DNA from: Corynebacterium urinipleomorphum
GTDB taxonomy: Bacteria; Actinomycetota; Actinomycetes; Mycobacteriales; Mycobacteriaceae
Reading direction: 5' to 3'
Assembly (NCBI RefSeq): GCF_900155535.1
Contig: NZ_LT706965.1
Span: forward strand, 20,227 to 84,226
DNA length: 64,000 bases
Shown here in pieces: positions 19,114 to 27,201 of this stretch. A program made the position numbers and the translations under genes. Position 1 is the first letter of the stretch; each line of letters begins with the position of its first letter. The notes under the pieces were generated by a model. That model saw nothing but the letters and a program-made list of their open reading frames with translations, was not told the DNA's origin and ran no database searches.

Positions 19114-20301
19114 ATGGCTGAAAATTCTGTGTGGGGTCTGCGTCGGTTCGTTGCCGTTGGTGCTGCTCTGATGTTGCTAGGCGGTTCTTTGACGGCGTGC
19201 ACGATCGACCGTTCGGGAACTGCGGCTGAGTCCTCGGATGCCGCTGAGGCGGAGCACCATGACCCTGCGGTCATTTCTGTTGAAGACGGAGCTGCGGATG
19301 TGGAGCCGGGAGATCCGGTGACGGTGACTTCCCCCGATGGTCTTGAATCCGTCACCATGAAGAATGAGGAAGGCCGCGAGGTCGAGGCTGAGTTCAACGC
19401 TGACAAGACGGAATGGACTACCTCTGAACCGCTGGGCTACGGCCGCGAGTACACCGTAGAGGCCACCACGGTGCACGGGGAGACTTCGCAATCGGTTTTC
19501 ACTACTGTTGTCCCAGATAGCCAGATTTCCGCTTATATCGGTCCGCTGGACGGCTCCGAGGTCGGTGTCGCTCACGCTGTGAACTTCTACTTCGATGTGG
19601 CGCCCGCGGACCGTCAGGCAATGCAGGATGCAATCACGGTGGAGACTTCGAACAACACCGAGGGTGCTTTCTACTGGCTGGAGCCCAATCACTTGGTCTG
19701 GCGTCCGAAGGACTACTGGGTGCCCGGAACTCACGTGACGGTCACGGCCGATATCTACGGTAAGAGCTTCGGCGACGGCATGTACGGCGCGGAGGACTCC
19801 ACGTCCAGTTTCACCATCGGCGACCTGGTCAAAACGGTGGTGGACGACAACACGAAGACGCTCACGGTGTACCACGGTGACGAAGTGGTGAAGTCCTTCC
19901 CGGTGTCGCTGGGGCGTGACGGCGAATTCGCTACCCCGAACGGACTCTACGTTGTTGGGGACAGGAACGAGTCCATGACCATGGACTCCACGACCTACGG
20001 GTTGGCGCTGGAGAACGGCGGTTACCGCACTCCTGTCAACTACGCCACCCAGATGTCATGGTCGGGCATCTACGTTCACTCTGCCCCGTGGGCTGTGGGA
20101 GCTCTCGGCAGTTACAACCAGTCTCATGGTTGTGTGAATGCCGCGCCCGGTGACGCGCAGTGGTTCATGGAGTACGTCAAGCAGGGCGACCCGGTCGAGG
20201 TGGTCAACACCAGCGGCGGCACTCTCGACGGTTTGGACGGCCTTGGGTACTGGAACCTGGATTGGGAGACATTGAAGGCCGGTAACGCCGACGAAGGCTA
20301 G
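19114..20301 (+). CDS. L,D-transpeptidase lipoprotein (LdtMt2/LppS type)
   Basis: A YkuD-domain enzyme that forms 3-3 cross-links in peptidoglycan. A lipobox LLGGSLTAC places the lipidated Cys at residue 29. The next 230 residues match the tandem Ig-like domains of LdtMt2, and the YkuD catalytic motif lies at about 322-342: the His in IYVHSAPWAVGALG and Cys340 in SHGCVN. The C-terminal WNLDWETLK is the usual tail. The ATG at 19114 has a weak Shine-Dalgarno; a TTG at 19108 would add two residues. It resembles LppS/LdtB (Rv2518c), which in M. tuberculosis also lies near tRNA-His and orn; here a metal-resistance island separates them. Confidence 0.9.
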   Translation: MAENSVWGLRRFVAVGAALMLLGGSLTACTIDRSGTAAESSDAAEAEHHDPAVISVEDGAADVEPGDPVTVTSPDGLESVTMKNEEGREVEAEFNADKTEWTTSEPLGYGREYTVEATTVHGETSQSVFTTVVPDSQISAYIGPLDGSEVGVAHAVNFYFDVAPADRQAMQDAITVETSNNTEGAFYWLEPNHLVWRPKDYWVPGTHVTVTADIYGKSFGDGMYGAEDSTSSFTIGDLVKTVVDDNTKTLTVYHGDEVVKSFPVSLGRDGEFATPNGLYVVGDRNESMTMDSTTYGLALENGGYRTPVNYATQMSWSGIYVHSAPWAVGALGSYNQSHGCVNAAPGDAQWFMEYVKQGDPVEVVNTSGGTLDGLDGLGYWNLDWETLKAGNADEG

Positions 20302-20322
20302 GCGGACCGAGACCAACGCGAA

Positions 20323-20370
20323 CACCCTGTGCTGATCCTCGCGGAGAGAAACTGCACAGGGTGCTTTTAT
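20323..20370. terminator. Terminator between the L,D-transpeptidase and DUF1541 genes
   Basis: A 10-bp perfect stem (CACCCTGTGC at 20323-20332, GCACAGGGTG at 20354-20363) is followed by CTTTTATTT on the plus strand. It stands between two converging genes and may serve both. Confidence 0.8.
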
Positions 20371-20379
20371 TTCAGCGCC

Positions 20380-20976
20380 TTAGTTGCGGGGTTGGATTTC
20401 GCTTTCCACTACCCATTTGTGATTGGTCATTTCCATGCCGTCCATCTCGAAATCGACCATGTAGACGGTTTCGTCGGTGGAGCTATCAATGGTGGCTTCT
20501 GCCCCTTTCATTCCGGGCATGTGATCGGCGTTCAAAATAACTTGATTGCCTGCTTCAAGCGGTGCTTCGCCGTGATCTGCGAGTTCTTCGTGGACAACCC
20601 ATTTATGGTTCGTCACCGCCTCACCGCCATCGGTGGGCGTGTAGCTCACCGAATATGTGGTCGTATCAAATGCGCCAGAAATTTTGGCTTCAGCGCCATC
20701 CATGCCGGGCATATGGTCAGCGTTGAGGATCACAGAGTCGCCGACGGCATATGTGGGATCGGTGGCTTCCTGGATTCCCGCCGGTGCTGGGCCGCCATCC
20801 GAGTCATGATCGTGGGCCTGTGTATCGGGACTGGAGGTATCGGTGCGCACCTGGTCTTGGGTGGGCGCGGATTCTGGGGCAGTCTCGTCGTCACCGGGTT
20901 CGGCACAGCTGGTCAGGGCCAAAGCACCCACTGCTGCGACGAGAGTAAGTCGAGTTATCTGGGTCAGCTTGTTCAT
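20380..20976 (-). CDS. DUF1541 (YdhK-like) lipoprotein
   Basis: A 198-residue secreted lipoprotein. The signal ends in ALTSC with Cys24 as lipid site. After an acidic, His-containing linker (DTQAHDHDSDGG) there are two DUF1541 repeats, both containing VILNADHMPGM and ending VTNHKWVV or MTNHKWVV. These His- and Met-rich DHMPGM motifs are suited to binding copper, and YdhK-type proteins commonly travel with copper genes. The start ATG at 20976 has AGGAG seven bases upstream. The CsoR-like operator lies about 50 bases upstream, which supports copper regulation. Confidence 0.85.
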   Translation of the reverse strand: MNKLTQITRLTLVAAVGALALTSCAEPGDDETAPESAPTQDQVRTDTSSPDTQAHDHDSDGGPAPAGIQEATDPTYAVGDSVILNADHMPGMDGAEAKISGAFDTTTYSVSYTPTDGGEAVTNHKWVVHEELADHGEAPLEAGNQVILNADHMPGMKGAEATIDSSTDETVYMVDFEMDGMEMTNHKWVVESEIQPRN

Positions 20977-21025
20977 CAGTACTCCTGTCGTGCAACGCAT
21001 TACTGGACGGTTCAATCCGTTGAGA

Positions 21026-21044
21026 TATACCCTATAGGGGTATA
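21026..21044. promoter_or_regulatory. CsoR-type copper operator
   Basis: The 19-bp sequence TATACCCTATAGGGGTATA is an almost perfect palindrome and matches the pseudo-palindrome (ATACCCCnnnnGGGGTAT) known for CsoR operators. It lies between the divergent DUF1541 and copper-ATPase genes and overlaps the likely -10 region of the DUF1541 promoter, where a CsoR repressor such as the one at 23.6 kb would release it on copper binding. The remaining 310 bases up to the ATPase contain no gene that I can support. Confidence 0.75.
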
Positions 21045-21353
21045 GGCTAGAAGAGCAAGCGAGCTGAAAGGAGGGCCCGTCTCACCGCTTCCTGGGGCGA
21101 GCGATGTCCAGGTCAGTGACTGATCGGACTGATTGGCCGTCACCGGTGAAAAGCGGGTTGATGATGCTGGCGTGCTCGCCGCGGTCGATGTGGCGGGTTA
21201 TTGAGCATCAAGTGACTAGTTTGAAACCATCACCCAGCCCAACGACCTGATGAGCCCGAAAGCTCTCGCCAGGCGCTACGCGCTCGATGGGTATCTCCCG
21301 GTTCTCCGGGTATGGAAACAATTCATGATCACCTCCGCGGAAAGGAATCCAGC

Positions 21354-23594
21354 ATGGTTGAACACGACCGCCACGACCACCATCACCCCACACACCACAC
21401 TGCGCATCAACAGGCGCGCGCTACTGAAACCGCCGTCCATCAGGGGGATCATCAATCAAGCCAAGATCGCGGCATGGGTCACGACGGGAATGAGCATCAC
21501 GAACACGCCCTAGGCGGGCACGGCCAGGAAGGCCGGCACCATTCCGGCCACGAGATGCACGGAGGCCATGCCGGACATGGCCACGGGGGCCACGGGGATC
21601 ATGTCGGACAATTCCGGCGGTTATTTTGGATCATGTTGGTGCTGGGTATTCCAGTGGTCACGTTCGATCCGATGTTCGCGGACCTTTTGAGCTATCAGTT
21701 ACCTGACGCGGCGTGGGTGTGGTGGGTGTCGCCGATCCTGGGCACGATCATTTATTTCTGGGGCGGCCAGCCATTCCTGGCTGGGGCAGTCTCCGAGATT
21801 CGGTCCCGGCAACCGGGCATGATGCTGCTTATTGGGTTAGCTATCACAGTGGCCTTTGTTGCCTCCTGGGGGGCGACCCTGGGCATTCTGGATCACGAGC
21901 TGAACTTCTGGTGGGAACTGGCCCTACTGGTGGTCATTATGTTGTTAGGCCACTGGATTGAAATGCGCTCCCTGGCCCAAACCTCCTCCGCCTTAGACTC
22001 CCTGGCCGCCTTGCTTCCGGATGAAGCCGAGAAGGTCGACGGCGATGATGTCGTCACCGTCACGCCGGCGGAGCTGGTCGTTGGGGATGTCGTCATTGTC
22101 CGGCCAGGGGCTGCGGTCCCAGCCGATGGGCAGATCATCGAGGGTAATGCGTCTATGGATGAATCCATGGTCACCGGGGAATCCACAACCGTTCGACGCG
22201 GGCTGAACGAGCACGTCGTGGCCGGCACTGTCGCCACAGATTCCGGGCTGCGGGTCAAAGTCACCGCCACTGGAGATGACACCGCACTGGCGGGTATCCA
22301 GAAACTGGTCGCCGATGCCCAAGCCTCCTCCTCCAAAGCCCAACGCATCGCCGATACCGCCGCCGGCTGGTTGTTCTGGTTCGCCTTCGGGGCTGCGGTA
22401 ATTACCGCGCTGGCGTGGTCCATGCTGGGCATGCCCGACGCCGCCGTAGTACGCACCATCACGGTGCTCGTCATTGCGTGCCCTCACGCTTTGGGCCTGG
22501 CCATTCCGTTGGTGGTATCGATTGCCACTGAGCGTGCAGCTCGTGGCGGGGTGCTGATCAAAGATCGCTTGGCGCTGGAATCGATGCGCACCGTGGATTC
22601 AGTGCTGTTCGATAAAACCGGCACGCTGACCAAAGGTGAACCCACCGTCACCGGGATCCACTCCGTCGGTGATCGGACCAAAGATGAGGTGTTAGCGTTG
22701 GCTGCTGCTGCTGAAGCCGATAGCGAACACCCCTTAGCGCAGGCCATTGTCGGCGCTGCCCGCGCTCGGAAACTCGATGTGCCAGGCGCCACTGATTTTT
22801 CATCTTCCCCAGCTGTAGGCGTCAAAGCGACGGTCAATGACGCGGTCATTGAAGTCGGGGGTCCCTACCTGTTAGACCATCACTCCCAAGATGAGTTAGG
22901 CATTGCTGAGCAGTGGCGCAAAGAAGGCGCAATCATTCTTCACGTGCTGGCCGATGGCCAGGTTATCGGCGCGCTGCGACTAGCTGATGAAATCCGACCA
23001 GAATCCCGTGACACCGTGGATGCCCTGCATGCCCGCGGGGTCCAGGTCGTGATGATCACCGGCGATGCCCAAGCCGTGGCCGAGACCGTGGCCAAAGAGC
23101 TGGGTATTGACCGGGTCTTTGCTGGGGTCCGACCCGAAGATAAGGCCGCCAAGGTCGCTGAACTCCAGGCCGAGGGCCGTAAAGTGGCCATGGTCGGTGA
23201 TGGGGTCAACGACGCCCCAGCTTTGGCTCAGGCCGATGTGGGCATCGCTATTGGTGCCGGCACCGATGTGGCCATCAGCTCGGCCGGGGTCATCCTGGCC
23301 TCCTCGGATCCCCGCTCAGTCTTGTCCGTGTTTGAGCTCTCCGAGGCCACCTACCGGAAAATGAAGCAGAACCTGTGGTGGGCTGCCGGCTACAATATTG
23401 CGGCTGTCCCCTTGGCCGCTGGAGTGCTGGCTCCGATCGGGTTCGTATTACCGATGAGCGTGGGTGCAATCCTGATGTCGGTCTCCACCGTGGTAGTAGC
23501 CCTCAACGCCCAGCTGCTGCGCCGCCTGGATCTAACCCCAGCTGCCAGTGCTGCCAGGTCCCTTGGCCGTACGCCCGAAACCGTGGACGCCTAA
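21354..23594 (+). CDS. copB: CopB-type copper-translocating P1B ATPase
   Basis: A heavy-metal ATPase of 746 residues. The N-terminal 90 residues hold more than 25 histidines in runs such as HHSGHEMHGGHAGHGHGGHGDH and replace the CXXC domains of CopA types. The membrane motif is CPH (ACPHALGLAIPLV), which defines the P1B-3/CopB group thought to export Cu(II) or Cu(I). Other hallmarks are TGES in the actuator, DKTGTLT with the phosphorylated Asp, SEHPLAQ in the nucleotide domain, and MVGDGVNDAPAL. The ATG at 21354 follows AAAGGA by 8 bases. It forms a unit with the CsoR gene 47 bases downstream. Confidence 0.95.
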   Translation: MVEHDRHDHHHPTHHTAHQQARATETAVHQGDHQSSQDRGMGHDGNEHHEHALGGHGQEGRHHSGHEMHGGHAGHGHGGHGDHVGQFRRLFWIMLVLGIPVVTFDPMFADLLSYQLPDAAWVWWVSPILGTIIYFWGGQPFLAGAVSEIRSRQPGMMLLIGLAITVAFVASWGATLGILDHELNFWWELALLVVIMLLGHWIEMRSLAQTSSALDSLAALLPDEAEKVDGDDVVTVTPAELVVGDVVIVRPGAAVPADGQIIEGNASMDESMVTGESTTVRRGLNEHVVAGTVATDSGLRVKVTATGDDTALAGIQKLVADAQASSSKAQRIADTAAGWLFWFAFGAAVITALAWSMLGMPDAAVVRTITVLVIACPHALGLAIPLVVSIATERAARGGVLIKDRLALESMRTVDSVLFDKTGTLTKGEPTVTGIHSVGDRTKDEVLALAAAAEADSEHPLAQAIVGAARARKLDVPGATDFSSSPAVGVKATVNDAVIEVGGPYLLDHHSQDELGIAEQWRKEGAIILHVLADGQVIGALRLADEIRPESRDTVDALHARGVQVVMITGDAQAVAETVAKELGIDRVFAGVRPEDKAAKVAELQAEGRKVAMVGDGVNDAPALAQADVGIAIGAGTDVAISSAGVILASSDPRSVLSVFELSEATYRKMKQNLWWAAGYNIAAVPLAAGVLAPIGFVLPMSVGAILMSVSTVVVALNAQLLRRLDLTPAASAARSLGRTPETVDA

Positions 23595-23641
23595 CATGAG
23601 ACACTGCTGTGACAACTCTGGTGTACGAAGAAAGCAGGCCC

Positions 23642-23953
23642 ATGACTAAAACCCCGCATGCTGATTCCGCTGACCACGGCTATATCAGTGACAAAGACCG
23701 CTACCTGGCCCGATTGAAACGGATTGAAGGCCAGGCCCGCGGGATTCATCGCATGATCGATGAAGAGAAATATTGCATCGATATCCTCACCCAGATCAGC
23801 TCCATCACCTCAGCCCTGAATAACGTCGCGCTGAGCCTGCTCGATGACCATATGCGCCACTGCGTTGTTCGTGCTGCCCAAACCGACGGGCCAGCAGCCG
23901 AAGAAAAACTTGTCGAAGCTGCCGACGCCATCGCCCGCCTCGTCCGCTCCTAA
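23642..23953 (+). CDS. csoR: CsoR family copper-sensing repressor
   Basis: A 103-residue four-helix DUF156 protein. The copper ligands match M. tuberculosis CsoR (Cys-His-Cys with spacings of 25 and 4): Cys45, His70 and Cys74 in the segments DEEKYCID and DDHMRHCVV. The N-terminal RYLARLKRIEGQARGIHRMI is the family signature. Apo-CsoR represses and Cu(I) binding releases DNA; the operator at 21.03 kb is the obvious target. Two starts are possible; I prefer ATG 23642 over GTG 23609. The C-terminus ends after the core, so it lacks the long tail of some actinobacterial CsoRs. Confidence 0.92.
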   Translation: MTKTPHADSADHGYISDKDRYLARLKRIEGQARGIHRMIDEEKYCIDILTQISSITSALNNVALSLLDDHMRHCVVRAAQTDGPAAEEKLVEAADAIARLVRS

Positions 23954-24047
23954 AGCCCGGGACTCTTCAACCCGCCGCCGCCCGTGGCAAGCCTGAAGCG
24001 AGGCAATATCTTGGTTGTTGATATGTCATCAAAAGGAGTGTTATTTA

Positions 24048-24620
24048 ATGAAAGCGTTTGGATTCCTAAGCTTCGGGCACTACGCCTTCGGTGGCCAGCG
24101 GGGGCCGTCTGCGGAAGAGATTGCCAAGATTCACCTGGAGATCGCCCTGGCTGCGGATAAGGTCGGCGTGAATAACGCGTCCTTCCGTGTCCACCACTTC
24201 GTGCCGCAGGCATCCGCCCCGATGTCGCTGCTTGGTGCTGTCGCAGCCACCACCAAGCACATCGAGGTGGGCACCGGAGTTATTGACATGCGCTATGAGA
24301 ACCCGCTCTACCTCGCCGAAGAGGCCGCGTCGCTATTCCAGCTCTCCGGTGGCCGCGTGGCCTTGGGCGTTTCGCGCGGCGCCCCCGAGGTGGCTGACCG
24401 CGGCTGGGAGGCCTTCAGCTGCAAGGGCGAAGCACCCAACGGTGCGGACGTGGCACGAGACCACACCGGCATGGGCGTGGACGTCAACGTTAAGACCTTG
24501 GGCAACTTCGCCACCCACGTCGCCCCCGCGTTGGGCTGGCGGCCGAACCGCGAAGGTCCGGTCACCGGCTATCCTATCGAGCAATTCCTGCAGGTCGCGG
24601 TTATTGCGCGTTCATTGTAG
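24048..24620 (+). pseudogene. Truncated luciferase-like (LLM) flavin monooxygenase
   Basis: The first 130 residues are a typical LLM-family N-terminus (MKAFGFLSFGHYAFGG, HHFVPQASAPMSLLGAVAATTKHIEVGTGVI, GRVALGVSRGAPEVADRGWEAF). An intact LLM protein is about 330-350 residues, but this frame stops at 190. From about residue 140 (after NGADVARDH) the sequence no longer resembles the family and I do not recognise the C-terminal 50 residues (TLGNFATHVAPALGWRPN). An AAAGGAG Shine-Dalgarno is intact, so the fragment may be made. It looks like a deletion or recombination joint next to the cmtR operon. Confidence 0.7.
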
Positions 24621-24631
24621 TTCAGTGTATC

Positions 24632-24673
24632 TTGAACAATTCAGCATGTGCTGTATAGTGCAGTACATGCTGA
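24632..24673 (+). promoter_or_regulatory. cmtR promoter with overlapping CmtR-type operator (leaderless)
   Basis: The inverted repeat TCAGCATGTnCTG (24641-24653) with its complement ending at 24673 spans 33 bases and overlaps the cmtR start codon at 24667. Inside it is a good sigma-70-like promoter: TTGAAC (24632-24637), a 16-base spacer, and TATAGT (24654-24659). Transcription would begin at or within a base or two of the ATG, so the mRNA is probably leaderless. A dimer bound at this palindrome would block RNA polymerase, which fits autoregulation by CmtR. Confidence 0.7.
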
Positions 24674-25026
24674 CTATTGCTTCGCGCCTCGACGTCATGA
24701 ACCGGCTCGGCCGGGCCATGGCGGATCCGACGCGCTCCAGAATCCTGATGACCCTACTTGACGGCCCGAGCTACCCGGCCGTGCTTTCGCGCGACCTGGA
24801 CCTGACCCGCTCGAACGTCTCGAACCACCTGACCTGCCTGCGCGACTGCGGGATCGTCGTCGCCGAGCCGGAGGGCCGGAAGACTCGCTACGAAATCGCC
24901 GATCCGCACCTCGCGGCAGCGCTCGACGCGCTGGTGAACGCGACGTTGGCTGTCGACGAAAACGCCCCGTGCATCGACCCTGAGTGCTCGGTGCCCGGCT
25001 GCGGCGGGAAAGGAGCGGAGGCATGA
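24667..25026 (+). CDS. cmtR: CmtR-type Cd(II)/Pb(II)-sensing repressor (ArsR/SmtB family)
   Basis: A 119-residue winged-helix repressor that strongly resembles M. tuberculosis CmtR (LGRAMADPTRSRIL, LTRSNVSNHLTCLRDCGIVV). The three metal ligands of CmtR are at exactly the same residue numbers: Cys57 and Cys61 in the recognition helix and Cys102 in the C-terminal region. An additional C-terminal Cys pair (DPECSVPGC) may extend the site. The start ATG is inside the palindromic operator, and the stop overlaps the next ATG by the four bases ATGA, so repressor and ATPase are one operon. Confidence 0.92.
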   Translation: MLTIASRLDVMNRLGRAMADPTRSRILMTLLDGPSYPAVLSRDLDLTRSNVSNHLTCLRDCGIVVAEPEGRKTRYEIADPHLAAALDALVNATLAVDENAPCIDPECSVPGCGGKGAEA

Positions 25027-26915
25027 GCTCGGCGTGTGGTTGCGAACACGAACCCGCCGCGGAGATCGAAGAGCGCGATCGGCCTTGGTGGAAGGACCCC
25101 GAGTTGCTACTGCCGATCTTCTCCGGCGTTGCCCTCTGCATAGGCCTGGTGCTGGACTGGTCCGACTTGGAGACACCCGCGACGGTACTGTTTTGGGTCG
25201 GCCTGCTGTTGGGCGCATACACGTTCGCGCCTGGAGCGATCCGGAACCTTGTCACGAAGCGAAAGCTCGGCATTGGCCTGCTGATGACGATCAGCGCGGT
25301 CGGCGCGGTGATCCTCGGCTTCGTCGGAGAGGCCGCGGCGCTAGCGTTCCTGTACTCGATCGCTGAGGCACTGGAGGACAAGGCATTGGACCGGGCCCAA
25401 GGCGGGCTGCGGGCGCTGTTGAAGTTGGTGCCGCAGACCGCGACGGTGCTGCGCGACGGCACGGCGGTCGAGGTCGCAGCGAAGGACCTCGTGGTTAGCG
25501 AGCTGATGCTCGTGCGCCCCGGGGAGCGGATCGCCACGGACGGCATCATTCGTTCCGGACGCTCCAGCCTTGACACCTCAGCGATCACTGGAGAATCCAT
25601 TCCGGAGGAGGTCGCGCCCGGCGACGAGGTGCCCGCGGGAGCGATCAACTCCGCCGGTGTGCTGGAGGTCGAGACGACCGCAGCTGGAACGGACAACTCA
25701 CTGACCACACTCGTGGACCTAGTCGAGCAGGCGCAGGCGGAAAAGGGCGACCGCGCCCGGATCGCCGACCGGATTGCCCAGCCCCTAGTGCCCGGGGTGA
25801 TGATCCTGGCGGTGCTGGTCGGCGTGATCGGCTCGCTGCTCGGCGACCCTGAGACGTGGATCACCCGTGCGCTGGTGGTCCTGGTCGCAGCGTCACCGTG
25901 CGCGCTGGCAATCTCCGTGCCGCTGACGGTCGTGGCCGCGATCGGCGCGGCCAGCCAGTTTGGCGTGGTCATCAAGTCCGGCGCGGCATTCGAGCGGCTC
26001 GGCGGCATCCGTCACCTGGCGGTGGACAAGACTGGAACCCTCACCCGCAACCAGCCTGAGGTTACCGGCGTGGTCCCGGCAGACGGATTCGATCGGGCGG
26101 AGGTGCTTGCCTTCGCGGCGGCAGTTGAACAGCATTCGACGCATCCCCTCGCCGCGGCGATCGCGGCAGCGGGGCCCGAAGCGCCCGCCGCCTTGGACAT
26201 CAGCGAGGAAGCCGGGCACGGCATCAGCGGCACCGTCGAAGGCCGACGGGTGCTGGTGGGCAGCCCCCGGTGGATCGACGCCGGGCCACTAAAGGCAGAC
26301 GTTGAGCGCATGGAGTCCGAGGGCCAGACCTGCGTACTGGTCACTGTCGATGACGCTCTCGCCGGGGCGATCGGGGTCCGCGACGAGTTGCGGCCCGAGG
26401 TGCCCGAAGCCGTGCAGACCCTGCACGCCAACGACGTGAAAGTGAGCATGCTCACCGGCGACAACACTCGCACCGCCCGGGCGCTGGCTGAAATCGCCGG
26501 GATCGACGACGTGCGCGCCGAGCTGCGCCCAGAGGACAAGGCAAGCATCGTCGCCGAACTCTCCTCCAAGACGCCGACGGCGATGATCGGCGACGGCATC
26601 AACGACGCTCCGGCACTGGCGGGCGCAACGGTGGGCATCGCGATGGGAGCGACCGGCTCTGACGCCGCGATCGAGTCCGCTGACGTCGCCTTCACCGGCC
26701 ACGACCTCCGGCTGATCCCGCAGGCGCTGCAGCACGCCCGCCGAGGCAGCAGGATCATCAACCAAAACATCGTGCTGTCTCTGGCCATCATCATTGTGTT
26801 GATGCCGCTGGCGATCAGCGGCGTGCTGGGCCTTGCCGCCGTCGTGTTGGTTCACGAGGTTGCCGAAGTCGTCGTGATCTTGAACGGCCTGCGGGCTGCG
26901 CAAGCGAAGCGCTGA
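25023..26915 (+). CDS. P1B-type metal ATPase with SPC motif
   Basis: A 630-residue metal-transporting P-type ATPase in the cmtR operon. It has TGES (AITGESIPEE), DKTGTLT, STHPLA, MLTGDN and IGDGINDAPAL. The transmembrane metal site carries SPC (AASPCALAI) where Cd/Zn ATPases have CPC, and the last helix contains HEVAEVVV. SPC with HE(G/V) in the last helix is the mark of P1B-4 enzymes (Co(II), Ni(II), Fe(II) and some Cd/Zn exporters). The N-terminus has only a short CGCEHE segment and no metal-binding domain. Coupling to CmtR argues for Cd/Pb, the motif for Co or a divalent ion; the specificity is open. Confidence 0.88.
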   Translation: MSSACGCEHEPAAEIEERDRPWWKDPELLLPIFSGVALCIGLVLDWSDLETPATVLFWVGLLLGAYTFAPGAIRNLVTKRKLGIGLLMTISAVGAVILGFVGEAAALAFLYSIAEALEDKALDRAQGGLRALLKLVPQTATVLRDGTAVEVAAKDLVVSELMLVRPGERIATDGIIRSGRSSLDTSAITGESIPEEVAPGDEVPAGAINSAGVLEVETTAAGTDNSLTTLVDLVEQAQAEKGDRARIADRIAQPLVPGVMILAVLVGVIGSLLGDPETWITRALVVLVAASPCALAISVPLTVVAAIGAASQFGVVIKSGAAFERLGGIRHLAVDKTGTLTRNQPEVTGVVPADGFDRAEVLAFAAAVEQHSTHPLAAAIAAAGPEAPAALDISEEAGHGISGTVEGRRVLVGSPRWIDAGPLKADVERMESEGQTCVLVTVDDALAGAIGVRDELRPEVPEAVQTLHANDVKVSMLTGDNTRTARALAEIAGIDDVRAELRPEDKASIVAELSSKTPTAMIGDGINDAPALAGATVGIAMGATGSDAAIESADVAFTGHDLRLIPQALQHARRGSRIINQNIVLSLAIIIVLMPLAISGVLGLAAVVLVHEVAEVVVILNGLRAAQAKR

Positions 26916-26987
26916 GGCTGTGATCGGCACGTGTTGTGACGGGTTGAACAACACGCCGAGCCGGATACAGTTTTTCGTTTAATACCC

Positions 26988-27028
26988 AAAACCGGCGCCC
27001 TGGAAAACAAATCCAAGACGCCGGTTTT
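26988..27028 (+). terminator. Terminator of the cmtR-ATPase operon
   Basis: Arms AAAACCGGCG (26988-26997) and CGCCGGTTTT (27019-27028) form a perfect 10-bp stem with A/T-rich ends and a 21-base loop. It stands 72 bases after the ATPase stop and immediately before the 41-bp element at 27031. Confidence 0.75.
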
Positions 27029-27030
27029 GT

Positions 27031-27071
27031 CCACCATGTCGCGACTCATCTGTCAACAATGTCGCGACTGA
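27031..27071. repeat. 41-bp element, copy 1, 6 bp from the 3' end of tRNA-His
   Basis: A 41-bp sequence identical to 30981-31021. It contains the 11-mer ATGTCGCGACT twice, 23 bases apart, with TGTCAACA between. Its end lies 6 bases before the CCA triplet of tRNA-His, exactly as copy 2 does for tRNA-Arg. It may be the remnant end of an insertion sequence (IS481-like ends can contain TGTCAACA-type motifs), but no transposase is near. Confidence 0.8.
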
Positions 27072-27077
27072 TGAATT

Positions 27078-27153
27078 TGGGGTGGCTGACGGGGCTCGAA
27101 CCCGCGACACCCAGGATCACAACCTGGTGCTCTACCAGCTGAACTACAGCCAC
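27078..27153 (-). tRNA. tRNA-His (anticodon GUG)
   Basis: A 76-base tRNA on the minus strand with an encoded CCA. Acceptor GTGGCTG pairs with CAGCCAC; the base upstream is G, which after RNase P cleavage at -1 pairs with C73, as typical of tRNA-His. The anticodon loop has GTG (CCAGG-TTGTGAT-CCTGG). The T arm is GCGGGTTCGAGCCCCGT. Confidence 0.95.
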
Positions 27154-27201
27154 CATCGCTGCCGGAGCAGCGGTCTTTTACATTAGTTCACCGACGCGTT
27201 T

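Noticed and set aside
21208..21393. A 61-residue minus-strand reading frame upstream of copB
   Set aside because: No Shine-Dalgarno or similarity; it overlaps the His-rich start of copB.
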